From DATARH01 sp035570495 (GTDB lineage Bacteria > Pseudomonadota > Alphaproteobacteria > ATCC43930 > CGMCC-115725), in the NCBI GenBank assembly GCA_035570495.1, contig DATMLO010000149.1, positions 23,622-87,621 of the forward strand: a stretch of 64,000 nt of DNA, written 5' to 3'. Shown here piece by piece: positions 41,971 to 50,620 of the stretch (positions within the stretch are counted from its first letter, which is position 1; every line of letters starts with the position of its first letter). The notes beneath the pieces were generated by a model that ran no database searches, had not been told where the DNA came from, and was given only the letters and a program-made list of their open reading frames with translations. Made by a program: the position numbers and the translations under genes.

Positions 41971-42351
41971 CTAATCCTCGTTGGCCGCACGTTGACGCAG
42001 ATCGCCGATGCCGAGATGCCCTTCCGGCGCGACGGGCGCCGGCGGCTCGGCCTTTTCCTCGGCGATCTGGGCTGCGAGCGGCTCTTCGCTGAAAAGATAC
42101 TTGCGCAAATTGGCATCGAGCGCCGGGTCGTGGCGGCGCAGCCATTCGAGCACCATCGCCGCGTGCTCTTTCTCCTCGTCGCGATTATGCGCGAGGATCG
42201 CCTTGAGCTCCTCGTCGGCGGCGACCGCGACCCGCTGGTCATACCAGTCCACCGCCTCCAGCTCTTCCATCAGCGAGGTGATCGCGCGGTGCTTGTCGAC
42301 GATCTCGGGGCCGAGCGCCGTGGGGTCTTCGTGCAGGGTCTCGCTGGACAA
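41971..42351 (-). CDS. Encapsulated ferritin-like protein (cargo)
   Basis: About 126 residues, an EncFtn-type two-helix ferroxidase that forms annular decamers. The metal site lies in 'SLMEELEAVDWYDQRVAVA' and 'NRDEEKEHAAMVLEWLRRHD', where the expected Glu, Trp, Tyr, Glu and His are all seen. After a flexible Pro/Ala/Glu-rich linker the C-terminus has 'GHLGIGDLRQRA', the encapsulin-targeting peptide. A TTG at 42351 with AGGTGG about 4 bases before it is the best start; no in-frame ATG gives the family start. It is followed 4 bases on by encapsulin, and an acyl-CoA dehydrogenase gene lies upstream. Confidence 0.88.
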   Translation of the reverse strand: MSSETLHEDPTALGPEIVDKHRAITSLMEELEAVDWYDQRVAVAADEELKAILAHNRDEEKEHAAMVLEWLRRHDPALDANLRKYLFSEEPLAAQIAEEKAEPPAPVAPEGHLGIGDLRQRAANED

Positions 42352-42451
42352 AATCCACCTTTTCGTGAATGAGGCGCGCCAGCCGACACGAAGCGGCCGT
42401 CGCGCATCCTCAGGTAGATTTACAAAAAGGCCAGGGTGAAGTTCCCGGCCG

Positions 42452-43588
42452 TTACCCTTTCGCCAGCTCGCGCGCGATGACGAGACGCTGGATATCGCTG
42501 GTGCCCTCGTAGATCTGACAAACCCGGACATCGCGATAGATGCGCTCGACCGGGAAATCGGCGAGATAGCCGTAGCCGCCATGGATCTGGATCGCGTCGG
42601 AGCAGACGCGCTCGGCCATCTCGGAGGCGAAGAGCTTCGCCATCGCCGCCTGTTGCAGACACGGCTCGTCGTCGTCGCGGCGCTGCGCGGCGTCGAGGAT
42701 CAGCCCGCGCGCCGCCGCGAGCTGCGTCGCCATGTCAGCGAGGCGGAAGGCGACGGCCTGATGCTCGATGATCTTCTGCCCGAAGCTCTCGCGCTCCTGC
42801 GCATAACCGAGCGCCGCCTCATAGGCCGCGCGGGCCATGCCAAGCGCCTGGGCGGCGATGCCGATGCGCCCGCCTTCGAGGTTGGAGAGGGCGATGCGGT
42901 ACCCGTCGCCTTCCTGACCGAGCATCAAATCGGGGGTCAATTCCATGTCCTCGAACACGAGCTGCGCGGTGTCGGAGGCGCGCTGGCCGAGCTTGTGTTC
43001 GAGCCGCGCGGTGCGATAGCCAGTCGTGTCGGTCGGCACGATAAAGGCGCTGATCCCCTTGCGCCCGGCTTCGGGATCGGTGACCGCGAAGACGATCGCC
43101 ACCTGCGCGGTCGAGCCGGAGGTTATGAACTGCTTGGTGCCGTTCAGCACCCAGCGATTGCCATGCCTTACCGCGCGGGTCTTGATCGCGGCCGCGTCGG
43201 AGCCGGCGCCGGGCTCGGTGAGACAAAAGCACGACAGCATCTCGCCCGCCGCCATCGGCTTGAGAAATCGCTCTTTCTGTTCCTGCGAGCCGAACTTAAG
43301 GATCGGCACGCAACCTACTGAATTATGCACAGAAAGAATGGTCGAAATGCTGCCGTCGCCGGCCGCGATCTCCTCCAGCGCCAGCGCGTAGCCGACATGA
43401 TCGGCGCCAGCGCCGCCCCACTCCTCCGGCACCAGCGCGCCCAGAAACCCGAGCTTGCCGAGCTCGGTCAGCTCTTCTTTCGGGAACTTGCGTTCGCGAT
43501 CCCGCTCGGCAGCGCCCGGCGCGAGCAGGTTCCGCGCGACATCACGCGCGGTATCGCGCAGGAGAATTTGCTCTTCGGTCAGGCGCAT
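42452..43588 (-). CDS. Acyl-CoA dehydrogenase
   Basis: A 378-residue FAD-dependent enzyme introducing a 2,3 double bond in acyl-CoAs. 'CFCLTEPGAGSDAAAIKTRA' and 'RWVLNGTKQFITSGSTA' bind flavin and substrate; the catalytic Glu is expected in 'VCQIYEGTSDIQRLVIAREL'. It begins right where isovaleryl-CoA dehydrogenase ends (one base shared), so both are one operon and act on related branched or short acyl-CoAs. Which chain length it prefers is not visible. Confidence 0.93.
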   Translation of the reverse strand: MRLTEEQILLRDTARDVARNLLAPGAAERDRERKFPKEELTELGKLGFLGALVPEEWGGAGADHVGYALALEEIAAGDGSISTILSVHNSVGCVPILKFGSQEQKERFLKPMAAGEMLSCFCLTEPGAGSDAAAIKTRAVRHGNRWVLNGTKQFITSGSTAQVAIVFAVTDPEAGRKGISAFIVPTDTTGYRTARLEHKLGQRASDTAQLVFEDMELTPDLMLGQEGDGYRIALSNLEGGRIGIAAQALGMARAAYEAALGYAQERESFGQKIIEHQAVAFRLADMATQLAAARGLILDAAQRRDDDEPCLQQAAMAKLFASEMAERVCSDAIQIHGGYGYLADFPVERIYRDVRVCQIYEGTSDIQRLVIARELAKG

Positions 43589-44760
43589 TAAGCGCTTTCG
43601 TTGAACAGTTCGCGGCCAATCAGCATGCGGCGGATTTCGCTCGTTCCTGCGCCAATCTCGTAGAGCTTGGCGTCGCGCAGCAGGCGCCCGGTCGGATAGT
43701 CGTTGATGTAGCCGTTGCCGCCCAGGATTTGCACCGCGTCGAGCGCAATCTTGGTCGCGGTCTCGGCGGCGTAGAGGATGGCGCCGGCTGCGTCCTTGCG
43801 CGTGGTCTCGCCGCGATCGCAGGCGCGCGCCACGGCATAGACATAGGCGCGGCAGGCGTTGGCGGCGGTGTACATGTCGGCCACCTTGCCTTGGATCAGC
43901 TGGAATTCGCCGATCGCCTGGCCGAACTGTTTGCGGTCGTGGATATAGGGGATCACCACGTCAAGGCACCCCTGCATGATGCCGAGCGGCCCGGCGGCGA
44001 GCACAATGCGCTCGTAATCGAGCCCGCTCATCAACACGCGCACGCCCTCGTCGAGCGTGCCGAGAACGTTTTCCGCCGGCACCTCGCAATCCTCGAACAC
44101 CAGTTCCGAGGTCGGGCTGCCGCGCATGCCGAGCTTGTCGAGCTTTTGCGCCGGGGTGAACCCTTTCATGCCCTTCTCGATCAGGAAGGCGGTGATGCCG
44201 CGCGGCCCAGCATCCGGCTTGGTCTTGGCGTAGACTACCAGCGTGTCGGCGTAATGCCCGTTGGTGATCCACATCTTCGAGCCGTTGAGGATGTAGCGGT
44301 CGCCCTTTTTGTCGGCGCGCAGCCGCATCGACACGACATCCGAGCCGGCGCCAGGCTCCGACATCGCCAGCGCGCCGACATGCGCGCCGGACATCAGTTT
44401 CGGCAGGTATTTCTGGCGCTGCGCGTCGTTGCCGTTGCGACGGATCTGGTTGACGCAAAGGTTCGAGTGCGCGCCGTAGCTGAGCCCCACCGAGGCCGAG
44501 CCACGGCTCACCTCCTCCATCGCGACGCAATGGGCGAGATAGCCCATGCCGCTGCCGCCCAGCTCTTCCTCGACAGTGATGCCGTGGAGGCCGAGCGCGC
44601 CCATCTGCGGCCAGAGCTCGATCGGGAAGCGGTCGTCGCGGTCGATCTCCGCGGCGATCGGCGCGATCTTGTCGTCGGCAAAATCACGCACCGTAGTGCG
44701 CAGCATGTCGATCTCGGGGCCGAGATCGTGGTCGAGCGTCGAGTGCCGGCTATTTTGCAT
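43588..44760 (-). CDS. ivd: Isovaleryl-CoA dehydrogenase
   Basis: A 390-residue acyl-CoA dehydrogenase whose wording fits isovaleryl-CoA dehydrogenase of leucine breakdown: 'GGSGMGYLAHCVAMEEVSRG', 'SVGLSYGAHSNLCVNQI', 'DYERIVLAAGPLGIMQ' (with the IVD-specific Glu in 'LDYERIVLA'), and 'KLYEIGAGTSEIRRMLIGRE'. Electrons go to ETF. No methylcrotonyl-CoA carboxylase or HMG-CoA lyase is next to it, but propionyl-CoA carboxylase is present at 51-55 kb. Confidence 0.92.
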   Translation of the reverse strand: MQNSRHSTLDHDLGPEIDMLRTTVRDFADDKIAPIAAEIDRDDRFPIELWPQMGALGLHGITVEEELGGSGMGYLAHCVAMEEVSRGSASVGLSYGAHSNLCVNQIRRNGNDAQRQKYLPKLMSGAHVGALAMSEPGAGSDVVSMRLRADKKGDRYILNGSKMWITNGHYADTLVVYAKTKPDAGPRGITAFLIEKGMKGFTPAQKLDKLGMRGSPTSELVFEDCEVPAENVLGTLDEGVRVLMSGLDYERIVLAAGPLGIMQGCLDVVIPYIHDRKQFGQAIGEFQLIQGKVADMYTAANACRAYVYAVARACDRGETTRKDAAGAILYAAETATKIALDAVQILGGNGYINDYPTGRLLRDAKLYEIGAGTSEIRRMLIGRELFNESA

Positions 44761-44785
44761 CGGCTCTCACCAGCCCGAGAGAGGG

Positions 44786-44872
44786 TGGTGCGGTCGAGAA
44801 GACTCGAACTTCCACGGAGTTTCCCCCACAGCGACCTCAACGCTGCGCGTCTACCAGTTCCGCCACGACCGC
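44786..44872 (-). tRNA. tRNA-Leu (anticodon GAG)
   Basis: On the minus strand the acceptor stem GCGGTCG (44872-44866) pairs with CGACCGC (44796-44790), followed by discriminator A and an encoded CCA (44788-44786). The D arm, the anticodon loop TTGAGGT (44840-44834; anticodon GAG at 44838-44836), a long variable arm as expected for leucine (around GGGGGAAACTCC), and the T loop TTCGAGTC are all present. The long variable arm and anticodon identify tRNA-Leu reading CUC/CUU codons. Confidence 0.95.
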
Positions 44873-44923
44873 ACGTCAGGAGGAAGGCGCGTGTAGCAAA
44901 TCCACGATATCATAGCAACCGTG

Positions 44924-45673
44924 ATGGATTACCAGACCGACACGATATCAAACACCTTGGTCGCTTCGCGGGATGACGCCATCGAGTGGCGCACCGCCGA
45001 CCGCCTCGTGCCGTATGAGGAAGCGGTCGCGACGATGGAGGCGCGGGTCGCCGCGATTCACGCCGGCGCGGCGTCGGAGCTTATCTGGCTCGTCGAGCAC
45101 CCGCCGCTCTACACTGCCGGCACCAGCGCGGTCGCTTCGGACCTTTTGGAGCCGAGCCGGCTGCCGGTGTTCAAGGCCGGACGCGGCGGGCAATACACCT
45201 ATCACGGGCCGGGCCAGCGGGTGGCCTATGTGATGCTCGATCTTACCCGGCCCAAGCTTGGTCAAGGGGGACGCGATGTCGGCTGTCACGTGTGGCGGCT
45301 CGAGGAATGGATGATCCGCGTTTGCGCCCGGTTCGGAATGACGGCGGAACGGCGCGAGGGCCGGGTCGGCGTGTGGATTCGCCGTGGAGCCGGCCGCGAG
45401 GACAAAATCGGCGCGATTGGCGTGCGCGTGCGCCATTGGGTGACCTATCACGGCCTCGCGTTGAATGTTGACCCCGACCTCGCGAACTATGCCGGGATCG
45501 TCCCCTGCGGGATTTCCGGGCACGGGGTGACGTCATTGGCAGCGTTGGGGGTCAAGGCAACGATACACGATGTCGACTCCGCGCTGCGCGATACGTTCGA
45601 CGACGTCTTCGCCAGTGCGCCCGAATGTCGGGCCGATCCGGCGTCCGCCAAATCGATCGCATCGAGGGGCTGA
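44924..45673 (+). CDS. lipB: Lipoyl(octanoyl) transferase
   Basis: About 249 residues, moves octanoyl groups from ACP to the E2 and H lipoyl domains. 'RGGQYTYHGPGQRVAYVMLD' and Lys in 'EDKIGAIGVRVRHWVTYHG' form the active site with the catalytic Cys in 'IVPCGISGHGVTSLAALG'. All are intact. ATG 44924 or the preceding GTG 44921 starts it. The gene ends 2 bases before the first of two membrane-protein paralogues, suggesting co-transcription. Confidence 0.93.
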   Translation: MDYQTDTISNTLVASRDDAIEWRTADRLVPYEEAVATMEARVAAIHAGAASELIWLVEHPPLYTAGTSAVASDLLEPSRLPVFKAGRGGQYTYHGPGQRVAYVMLDLTRPKLGQGGRDVGCHVWRLEEWMIRVCARFGMTAERREGRVGVWIRRGAGREDKIGAIGVRVRHWVTYHGLALNVDPDLANYAGIVPCGISGHGVTSLAALGVKATIHDVDSALRDTFDDVFASAPECRADPASAKSIASRG

Positions 45674-45675
45674 CG

Positions 45676-46617
45676 ATGGTCGCTGGGGGACAACGCGGCG
45701 ACTGGGTGCATTTTGCGCTGATGGTCGCCGCGCTCGGCCTCGCTTATGCCATGCCGTTCGAGCTGCTGATTTTGGCCCGCGCCGTGCTTGGGCCGGCGCA
45801 TTACACAACCGAGATTTCGTGGCTGCACGACCGCGGCTATTTCCTCAAACGTCGTAGCGTCGCGGCTGTACTGGCAATCGTCGCGGTAGGCGTGAGCCTG
45901 GCCAACTACGCCCCTTGGTCCGGTTTCATCATATGGGCCGCATTCGTGGTGAGCGCCGCCGCCGCCGCAACCCGCTCCTCGAGGCAAACGGGCTTGTTGC
46001 TGATCGCGGCGGGTGCGCTCACCACGATCATGTTCGTAAAGTCGCCAGCGCTCGCCGTGACGGGCGCCCTGCTGACGACTGTCGTTCACGCGTCGCTGTT
46101 TACCCTCGTCTTCATGGGGCTCGGCGCATGGCGGACGCAGAGCCGGGTTCAAGCGGCGCTGATCGGGGCCTATATCGCCGCGATCGCCCTTCTTGTCGTA
46201 TTTCCCCCGTCGGAAGCGACGGCGGTAGTTCCCGTCTTTGCCGACCTCACGCATCGGTATTTTGTCAGTCTCGGGCAACCGCTCGGCGCGTTATTTGGCA
46301 TCGGCGATTTATCGATTGATCGGGTGGCGGGGCTTTTCGCGTTCATCTACGCGTACCATTACCTGAACTGGTTTATTAAGGCCGAGGTGATCCGCTGGGC
46401 GAATATCCCGCCAAGGCGCTGGGTCACCATCGGTGTTGTGTACGCGGCATCGACCGGGCTCTATTTTTACGACTTCGCGCTGGGCTTCAGCGTGGTGATG
46501 GCGCTGAGCTTCATGCATGTGATCCTCGAATTCCCGCTCGACGCACTGGCCGTGCGTCAATTGGGCGAGGTGATCGCCGGCTCCCTGTTCGGCGGCCTGC
46601 GCGAGCGGCGGGTTTGA
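45676..46617 (+). CDS. His-rich polytopic membrane protein, first of a tandem pair
   Basis: 313 residues, about nine membrane helices. Histidines conserved with its neighbour occur in 'DWVHFALMVAALG', 'GPAHYTTEISWLHDRGYFLK', 'TTVVHASLFTLVFMG', 'YAYHYLNWFIKAEVIRW' and 'FMHVILEFPLDAL'. Cytosolic basic patches (RGYFLKRR, PPRRW) are also shared. I recognise no described family; conserved His in the membrane could bind metal or heme, which is inference only. The gene is 2 bases after lipB and overlaps the second copy at its stop. Confidence 0.75.
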   Translation: MVAGGQRGDWVHFALMVAALGLAYAMPFELLILARAVLGPAHYTTEISWLHDRGYFLKRRSVAAVLAIVAVGVSLANYAPWSGFIIWAAFVVSAAAAATRSSRQTGLLLIAAGALTTIMFVKSPALAVTGALLTTVVHASLFTLVFMGLGAWRTQSRVQAALIGAYIAAIALLVVFPPSEATAVVPVFADLTHRYFVSLGQPLGALFGIGDLSIDRVAGLFAFIYAYHYLNWFIKAEVIRWANIPPRRWVTIGVVYAASTGLYFYDFALGFSVVMALSFMHVILEFPLDALAVRQLGEVIAGSLFGGLRERRV

Positions 46618-47576
46618 TGATGCTCGCGGGGGCACGGCGCGGTGACTGGGTGCATCTGGCACTTATGGTCGCCGCGCTCGGCATCGCATACGTCATGCCG
46701 TTCGAACTTCTGGTCTTGGCCTATGTCGTGCTGGGGCCGGCGCATTACACGACCGAGATTTCGTGGCTGCACGATCGTCGCTATTTCCTCAAGCGCCGCT
46801 ACATCGCGCTGGCGCTGGCGGCGATCGCGGTCGCGGCTACGCTGATCGACAACAGCTCGTGGTTCGGTTTCGTGATTTGGGCCGCGCTGGTGGTGAGCGC
46901 GGCCGCCGCCGCGACCCGTTCCTTGTCGCAAACGGCCGTCTTGCTGGCCGTGGCGATCGGGCTGACCGCGCTCATGGCCGCAAGGTGGCCCGCGCTCTCG
47001 CTGATGGGCGCGTTGTTAACGAGCGTCGTTCACGTGTCGTTGTTCACGCTGATCTTTATGGCGCTCGGCGCGTGGCGGACGCAAAGCCGGGCGCAAGCCG
47101 CGCTGATCGGCGCCTACATCGCCGCAATCGTGCTGATCATGGTGATCCCGCCGTCGGGTGCGACCGTCATTCCAGGCTTCCAAGCTGTCGCGCAAGAGCA
47201 TTTCGGCAATCTCGTGCAGACGATTGGCATGCTGTTCGGCCTCGACAAGCTGCGGCTAGACGGGCGGCTGACCGGGTTTCTCGCCTTTATCTACACCTAC
47301 CATTACCTGAACTGGTTCATTAAAGCCGGGGTGATCCGCTGGGCGGATATTCCACCGCGGCGCTGGATCGTTATCGGGGTGGTGAGCGCGGCATCGACGG
47401 GGCTTTATTTTTACGACTACGCACTCGGCTTCAGCGCGCTGCTGGTGCTGAGCCTCGGGCACGTCGTCCTCGAATTTCCGCTCAACGCGTTGACCATGCG
47501 TCAGTTGGGTGAGGCCGCGGCCGGCTCCCTGTTTGGCGGACCGCCCCAACGCCGGCTTGCCGCGCGCCGCCGCTGA
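46617..47576 (+). CDS. His-rich polytopic membrane protein, second of a tandem pair
   Basis: About 319 residues, the same fold and line order as the preceding gene: 'DWVHLALMVAALGIAYVMPF', 'GPAHYTTEISWLHDRRYFLK', 'TSVVHVSLFTLIFMALGAW', 'YTYHYLNWFIKAGVIRW', 'HVVLEFPLNALTMRQLGEA'. By eye well over half of positions match, so it arose by tandem duplication. Start is ATG 46617, overlapping the previous TGA, or ATG 46620. The unit lipB-copy1-copy2 looks like one operon. Function unknown. Confidence 0.75.
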   Translation: MMLAGARRGDWVHLALMVAALGIAYVMPFELLVLAYVVLGPAHYTTEISWLHDRRYFLKRRYIALALAAIAVAATLIDNSSWFGFVIWAALVVSAAAAATRSLSQTAVLLAVAIGLTALMAARWPALSLMGALLTSVVHVSLFTLIFMALGAWRTQSRAQAALIGAYIAAIVLIMVIPPSGATVIPGFQAVAQEHFGNLVQTIGMLFGLDKLRLDGRLTGFLAFIYTYHYLNWFIKAGVIRWADIPPRRWIVIGVVSAASTGLYFYDYALGFSALLVLSLGHVVLEFPLNALTMRQLGEAAAGSLFGGPPQRRLAARRR

Positions 47577-47635
47577 AGCGGGCCGTTGGGAGCCGTTTGC
47601 GTTTCGCCGGCCCGCAGGCCATATCATTCGGTCGA

Positions 47636-48934
47636 ATGACCACCCTCTTCCAAAACCAGGCGCCGCACCCGCTGGCCGACCGGCTGCGGCCGCAAAAATT
47701 GGCTGACATTGTCTGCCAGGATCATCTGCTCGGCGCCGAGGGGCCGATTGGCCGCATGGTCGCGGCGCGGCGGCTGGCGTCGATGATCCTCTGGGGGCCG
47801 CCAGGCTGCGGCAAGACGACGATCGCCCGTCTTTTGGCCGAGGGCACCGACCTTGCCTTCGAGCCGCTATCGGCGGTGTTCTCGGGGGTTGCCGACCTGC
47901 GCAAGGTCTTCGACGCGGCTAAGAAGCGCCGCGAGATGGGTCAGGGCACGCTGCTCTTTGTCGATGAAATCCATCGCTTCAACCGCGCGCAGCAGGACGC
48001 CTTCCTGCCGTATGTCGAGGATGGCACGGTGATCCTCGTCGGCGCGACGACCGAGAATCCGTCCTTCGAATTGAACGGCGCGCTGCTGTCACGGGCGCAG
48101 GTCTTTGTGCTGCACCGGCTCGGCGACCCCGAGCTGGAAACGCTGCTCGAACGCGCCGAGGCCGAAACCGGCAAAAAGCTGCCGCTTAGCGATGACGCTC
48201 GCGCCGCGCTCAGGGCGATGGCCGATGGCGACGGCCGGTTTCTCTTGAACCTCGTCGAGGAGATCGCGCGCCTGCCCTCCGGCACACCGCTCGGGCCGGC
48301 CGAGCTGGCGGAGCTCGTCCAGCGCCGCGCGCCGCTCTACGACAAGGCGCAGGAGGGTCACTACAACCTCATTAGCGCGCTGCACAAATCGCTGCGCGGC
48401 TCGGATACCGACGCGGCGCTCTATTGGCTCGCGCGCATGCTGGCCGGCGGCGAGGACCCGATCTACGTGCTGCGGCGGCTCACCCGCGCCGCGGTCGAGG
48501 ATATCGGCCTTGCCGACCCGCAGGCGCTGATCCAGGCGCTCGCCGCATGGGACGCCTATGACCGGCTCGGCTCGCCGGAAGGCGAGCTGGCGGTGGCGCA
48601 GCTGGTGATCTATCTCGCGACCGCGCCAAAATCGAACGCGGTCTACAGCGCATTCGGCCAGGCGCAGGGCATGGCGCGCGAGACCGGCAGCCTGATGCCG
48701 CCGAAGCACATCCTCAACGCGCCCACCCGCCTGATGCGCGACCTCGGCTATGGCAAAGGTTATGTGTACGACCACGGCACCGAGGAGGCGTTTTCCGGGC
48801 AGAACTATTTCCCGGACGGGGTAACGCGCCGCGAATTCTATCACCCGACCGAGCGCGGCTTCGAACGCGAGGTCAAGAAGCGGCTCGAGTATTGGGACAA
48901 GCTGCGCCACCGCGCGGGTGAAGCGGCTAAATAA
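47636..48934 (+). CDS. rarA: Replication-associated recombination protein A
   Basis: A 432-residue AAA+ ATPase acting at stalled replication forks. Walker A is 'GPPGCGKTTIARLLAEGTD', Walker B 'GTLLFVDEIHRFNRAQQDAF', sensor 1 'GATTENPSFELNGALLSRA'; the C-terminal 'SVYSAFGQAQGMARETGS'-like region reads 'AVYSAFGQAQGMARETGSLM' and 'YHPTERGFEREVKKRLEYW'. Length and order fit RarA/MgsA. ATG 47636 starts the family's first line (MTTLFQNQAPHPLADRLRP). It is followed 3 bases later by a pseudouridine synthase gene, a common pairing in alphaproteobacteria. Confidence 0.93.
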   Translation: MTTLFQNQAPHPLADRLRPQKLADIVCQDHLLGAEGPIGRMVAARRLASMILWGPPGCGKTTIARLLAEGTDLAFEPLSAVFSGVADLRKVFDAAKKRREMGQGTLLFVDEIHRFNRAQQDAFLPYVEDGTVILVGATTENPSFELNGALLSRAQVFVLHRLGDPELETLLERAEAETGKKLPLSDDARAALRAMADGDGRFLLNLVEEIARLPSGTPLGPAELAELVQRRAPLYDKAQEGHYNLISALHKSLRGSDTDAALYWLARMLAGGEDPIYVLRRLTRAAVEDIGLADPQALIQALAAWDAYDRLGSPEGELAVAQLVIYLATAPKSNAVYSAFGQAQGMARETGSLMPPKHILNAPTRLMRDLGYGKGYVYDHGTEEAFSGQNYFPDGVTRREFYHPTERGFEREVKKRLEYWDKLRHRAGEAAK

Positions 48935-48937
48935 TCC

Positions 48938-49921
48938 ATGCCCGAAACCATTACAGTCACCGACCAGGACGCCGATATCCGGCTCGATCGCTGGTTCAAG
49001 CGGCACTATCCGAGTCTCGGTCACGGCCATCTCGAAAAGCTGCTGCGCACGGGCCAGGTGCGGGTCGACGGGCGCAAGGCAAAATCGGGCGACCGTGTAT
49101 CGCCGGGCATGGCGATCCGCCTGCCGCCGCAGGAAATGCTGGCCAGCGAAACCAGCCCCGGTGCCGAAAAGCCGCGCGCCCGGCCGCAAGACGAGGCGCT
49201 GCTACGCGATCTCGTGATCCACCGCGACGAGCATGCGATCGTCCTCAACAAGCCGGCCGGCCTCGCGGTGCAGGGCGGGAGCAACACCACAAGACATGTC
49301 GACGGCATGCTCGATGGGCTGCGCTTCGATGCGGCCGAACGGCCGCGCCTCGTGCACCGGCTCGATAAGGATACCAGCGGGGTCCTGCTGATCGCGCGCA
49401 CCGCGGCGGCGGCGGCTTTTTTCACCCGCGCGTTTCGCGACAAGACCACGCGCAAGACCTACTGGGCGATCGTCGCTGGGCTGCCAAAGCTGCACCAGGG
49501 AAAGATCGACCTGTCGCTGGCCAAAGGGACGGCAAAAGGCCGCGAGCGCGTGCAGGCGGACGAGGACGGCAAGGACGCTATTACTTACTACACCGTCATC
49601 GACAATGCCGGCGACCGCGCGAGCTGGCTGGCGTTGCTGCCGCTCACCGGGCGCACGCACCAGCTGCGCGCGCACTGCGCGGCGATCGGCACGCCGATCC
49701 TCGGCGACGGAAAATACGGCGGCGCGAATGCGCACGCGCTGGGCGGCGCCGCGGCGCATCGGCTGCACCTGCACGCCCGGGCGCTGGAGATTCCGCACCC
49801 CGCCGGCTTCACGCTCAAGGTCACCGCGCCCCTGCCGGCACATATGCGGCGCATGTGGGAGTTTCTGGGTTTTGCCAACGACGCGCCGGACCCATTCCGC
49901 GATCTGGACCTCGGCGCATGA
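48938..49921 (+). CDS. RluC/RluD-type pseudouridine synthase
   Basis: A 327-residue enzyme with an S4 RNA-binding domain (about residues 14-64, 'RLDRWFKRHYPSLGHGHLEK') and a catalytic domain bearing 'RLVHRLDKDTSGVLLIART' (catalytic Asp), 'TRKTYWAIVAGLPKLHQGKI' and 'LTGRTHQLRAHCAAIGTPIL'. It modifies uridines in 23S rRNA; RluC is likelier than RluD in this context but the sites are not decided. Its TGA overlaps the ATG of the ATP12 gene (ATGA). Confidence 0.9.
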   Translation: MPETITVTDQDADIRLDRWFKRHYPSLGHGHLEKLLRTGQVRVDGRKAKSGDRVSPGMAIRLPPQEMLASETSPGAEKPRARPQDEALLRDLVIHRDEHAIVLNKPAGLAVQGGSNTTRHVDGMLDGLRFDAAERPRLVHRLDKDTSGVLLIARTAAAAAFFTRAFRDKTTRKTYWAIVAGLPKLHQGKIDLSLAKGTAKGRERVQADEDGKDAITYYTVIDNAGDRASWLALLPLTGRTHQLRAHCAAIGTPILGDGKYGGANAHALGGAAAHRLHLHARALEIPHPAGFTLKVTAPLPAHMRRMWEFLGFANDAPDPFRDLDLGA

Positions 49922-50613
49922 AGCGCGTCTATAAATCGGTCAGCACTTGCGCTGTCGAGGACGGCTGGGGCGTGACGCTCGACGGAAAGCCGCTGCGCAC
50001 CCCGGCAAAGCGCGGTCTGCGCGTGCCGAGCAAAGCCCTCGCCATGGCGATTGCCGCCGAATGGGACGCGCAGGACCCCGACATCCGGCCCGAGACGATG
50101 CCCCTCACCCGGCTTGCCGCGACCGCGATCGACCGCACAGCCGCTGGGCGCGACAAGGTCGTGGCGGAGGTCGCCAATTACGCCGCCACCGATCTCGTCT
50201 GCTATCGCGCCGAGCACCCGCCAGCGCTCGCCGCGCGGCAAGAGGCGATGTGGCAGCCGCTGATCGATTGGGCCGCCGGGCGCTACGACGCCGGGCTCGC
50301 CGTCACCGCCGGGATCGTGCCGCTGGCGCAGTCGCCCGCGAGCCTCAAGGCCTATGCCGGCGCGGTCGCGGCGCTCGACGATTTCCGCCTGACCGCGCTC
50401 CACGCGGCGACGGGCGCCTGCGGCTCGCTGGTCATCGCGCTGGCACTCTATGAGAGCCGGCTCGACGCCGAGACCGCTTTCGCCGCCTCGCAGCTCGAGG
50501 AGACCTTCCAGATCGAGGCCTGGGGCGAGGATGCCGAGGCGACAGCGCGCCGCGCCACCCTCGCCGAAGACATCAAGGCGGTGGCGCGCTTCTTCGAACT
50601 GCTCGCCAGTTGA
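49918..50613 (+). CDS. ATP12-type F1-ATPase assembly chaperone
   Basis: A 231-residue member of the ATP12 family, which in mitochondria binds the F1 alpha subunit during assembly and in alphaproteobacteria lies next to rlu genes. 'GKPLRTPAKRGLRVPSKALA', 'AIAAEWDAQDPDIRPETMPL', 'ATDLVCYRAEHPPALAARQE' and 'LEETFQIEAWGEDAEA' are the diagnostic lines. It is translationally coupled to the pseudouridine synthase. Presence of this family is a strong mark for Alphaproteobacteria. Confidence 0.92.
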   Translation: MKRVYKSVSTCAVEDGWGVTLDGKPLRTPAKRGLRVPSKALAMAIAAEWDAQDPDIRPETMPLTRLAATAIDRTAAGRDKVVAEVANYAATDLVCYRAEHPPALAARQEAMWQPLIDWAAGRYDAGLAVTAGIVPLAQSPASLKAYAGAVAALDDFRLTALHAATGACGSLVIALALYESRLDAETAFAASQLEETFQIEAWGEDAEATARRATLAEDIKAVARFFELLAS

Positions 50614-50620
50614 TCTGGGG

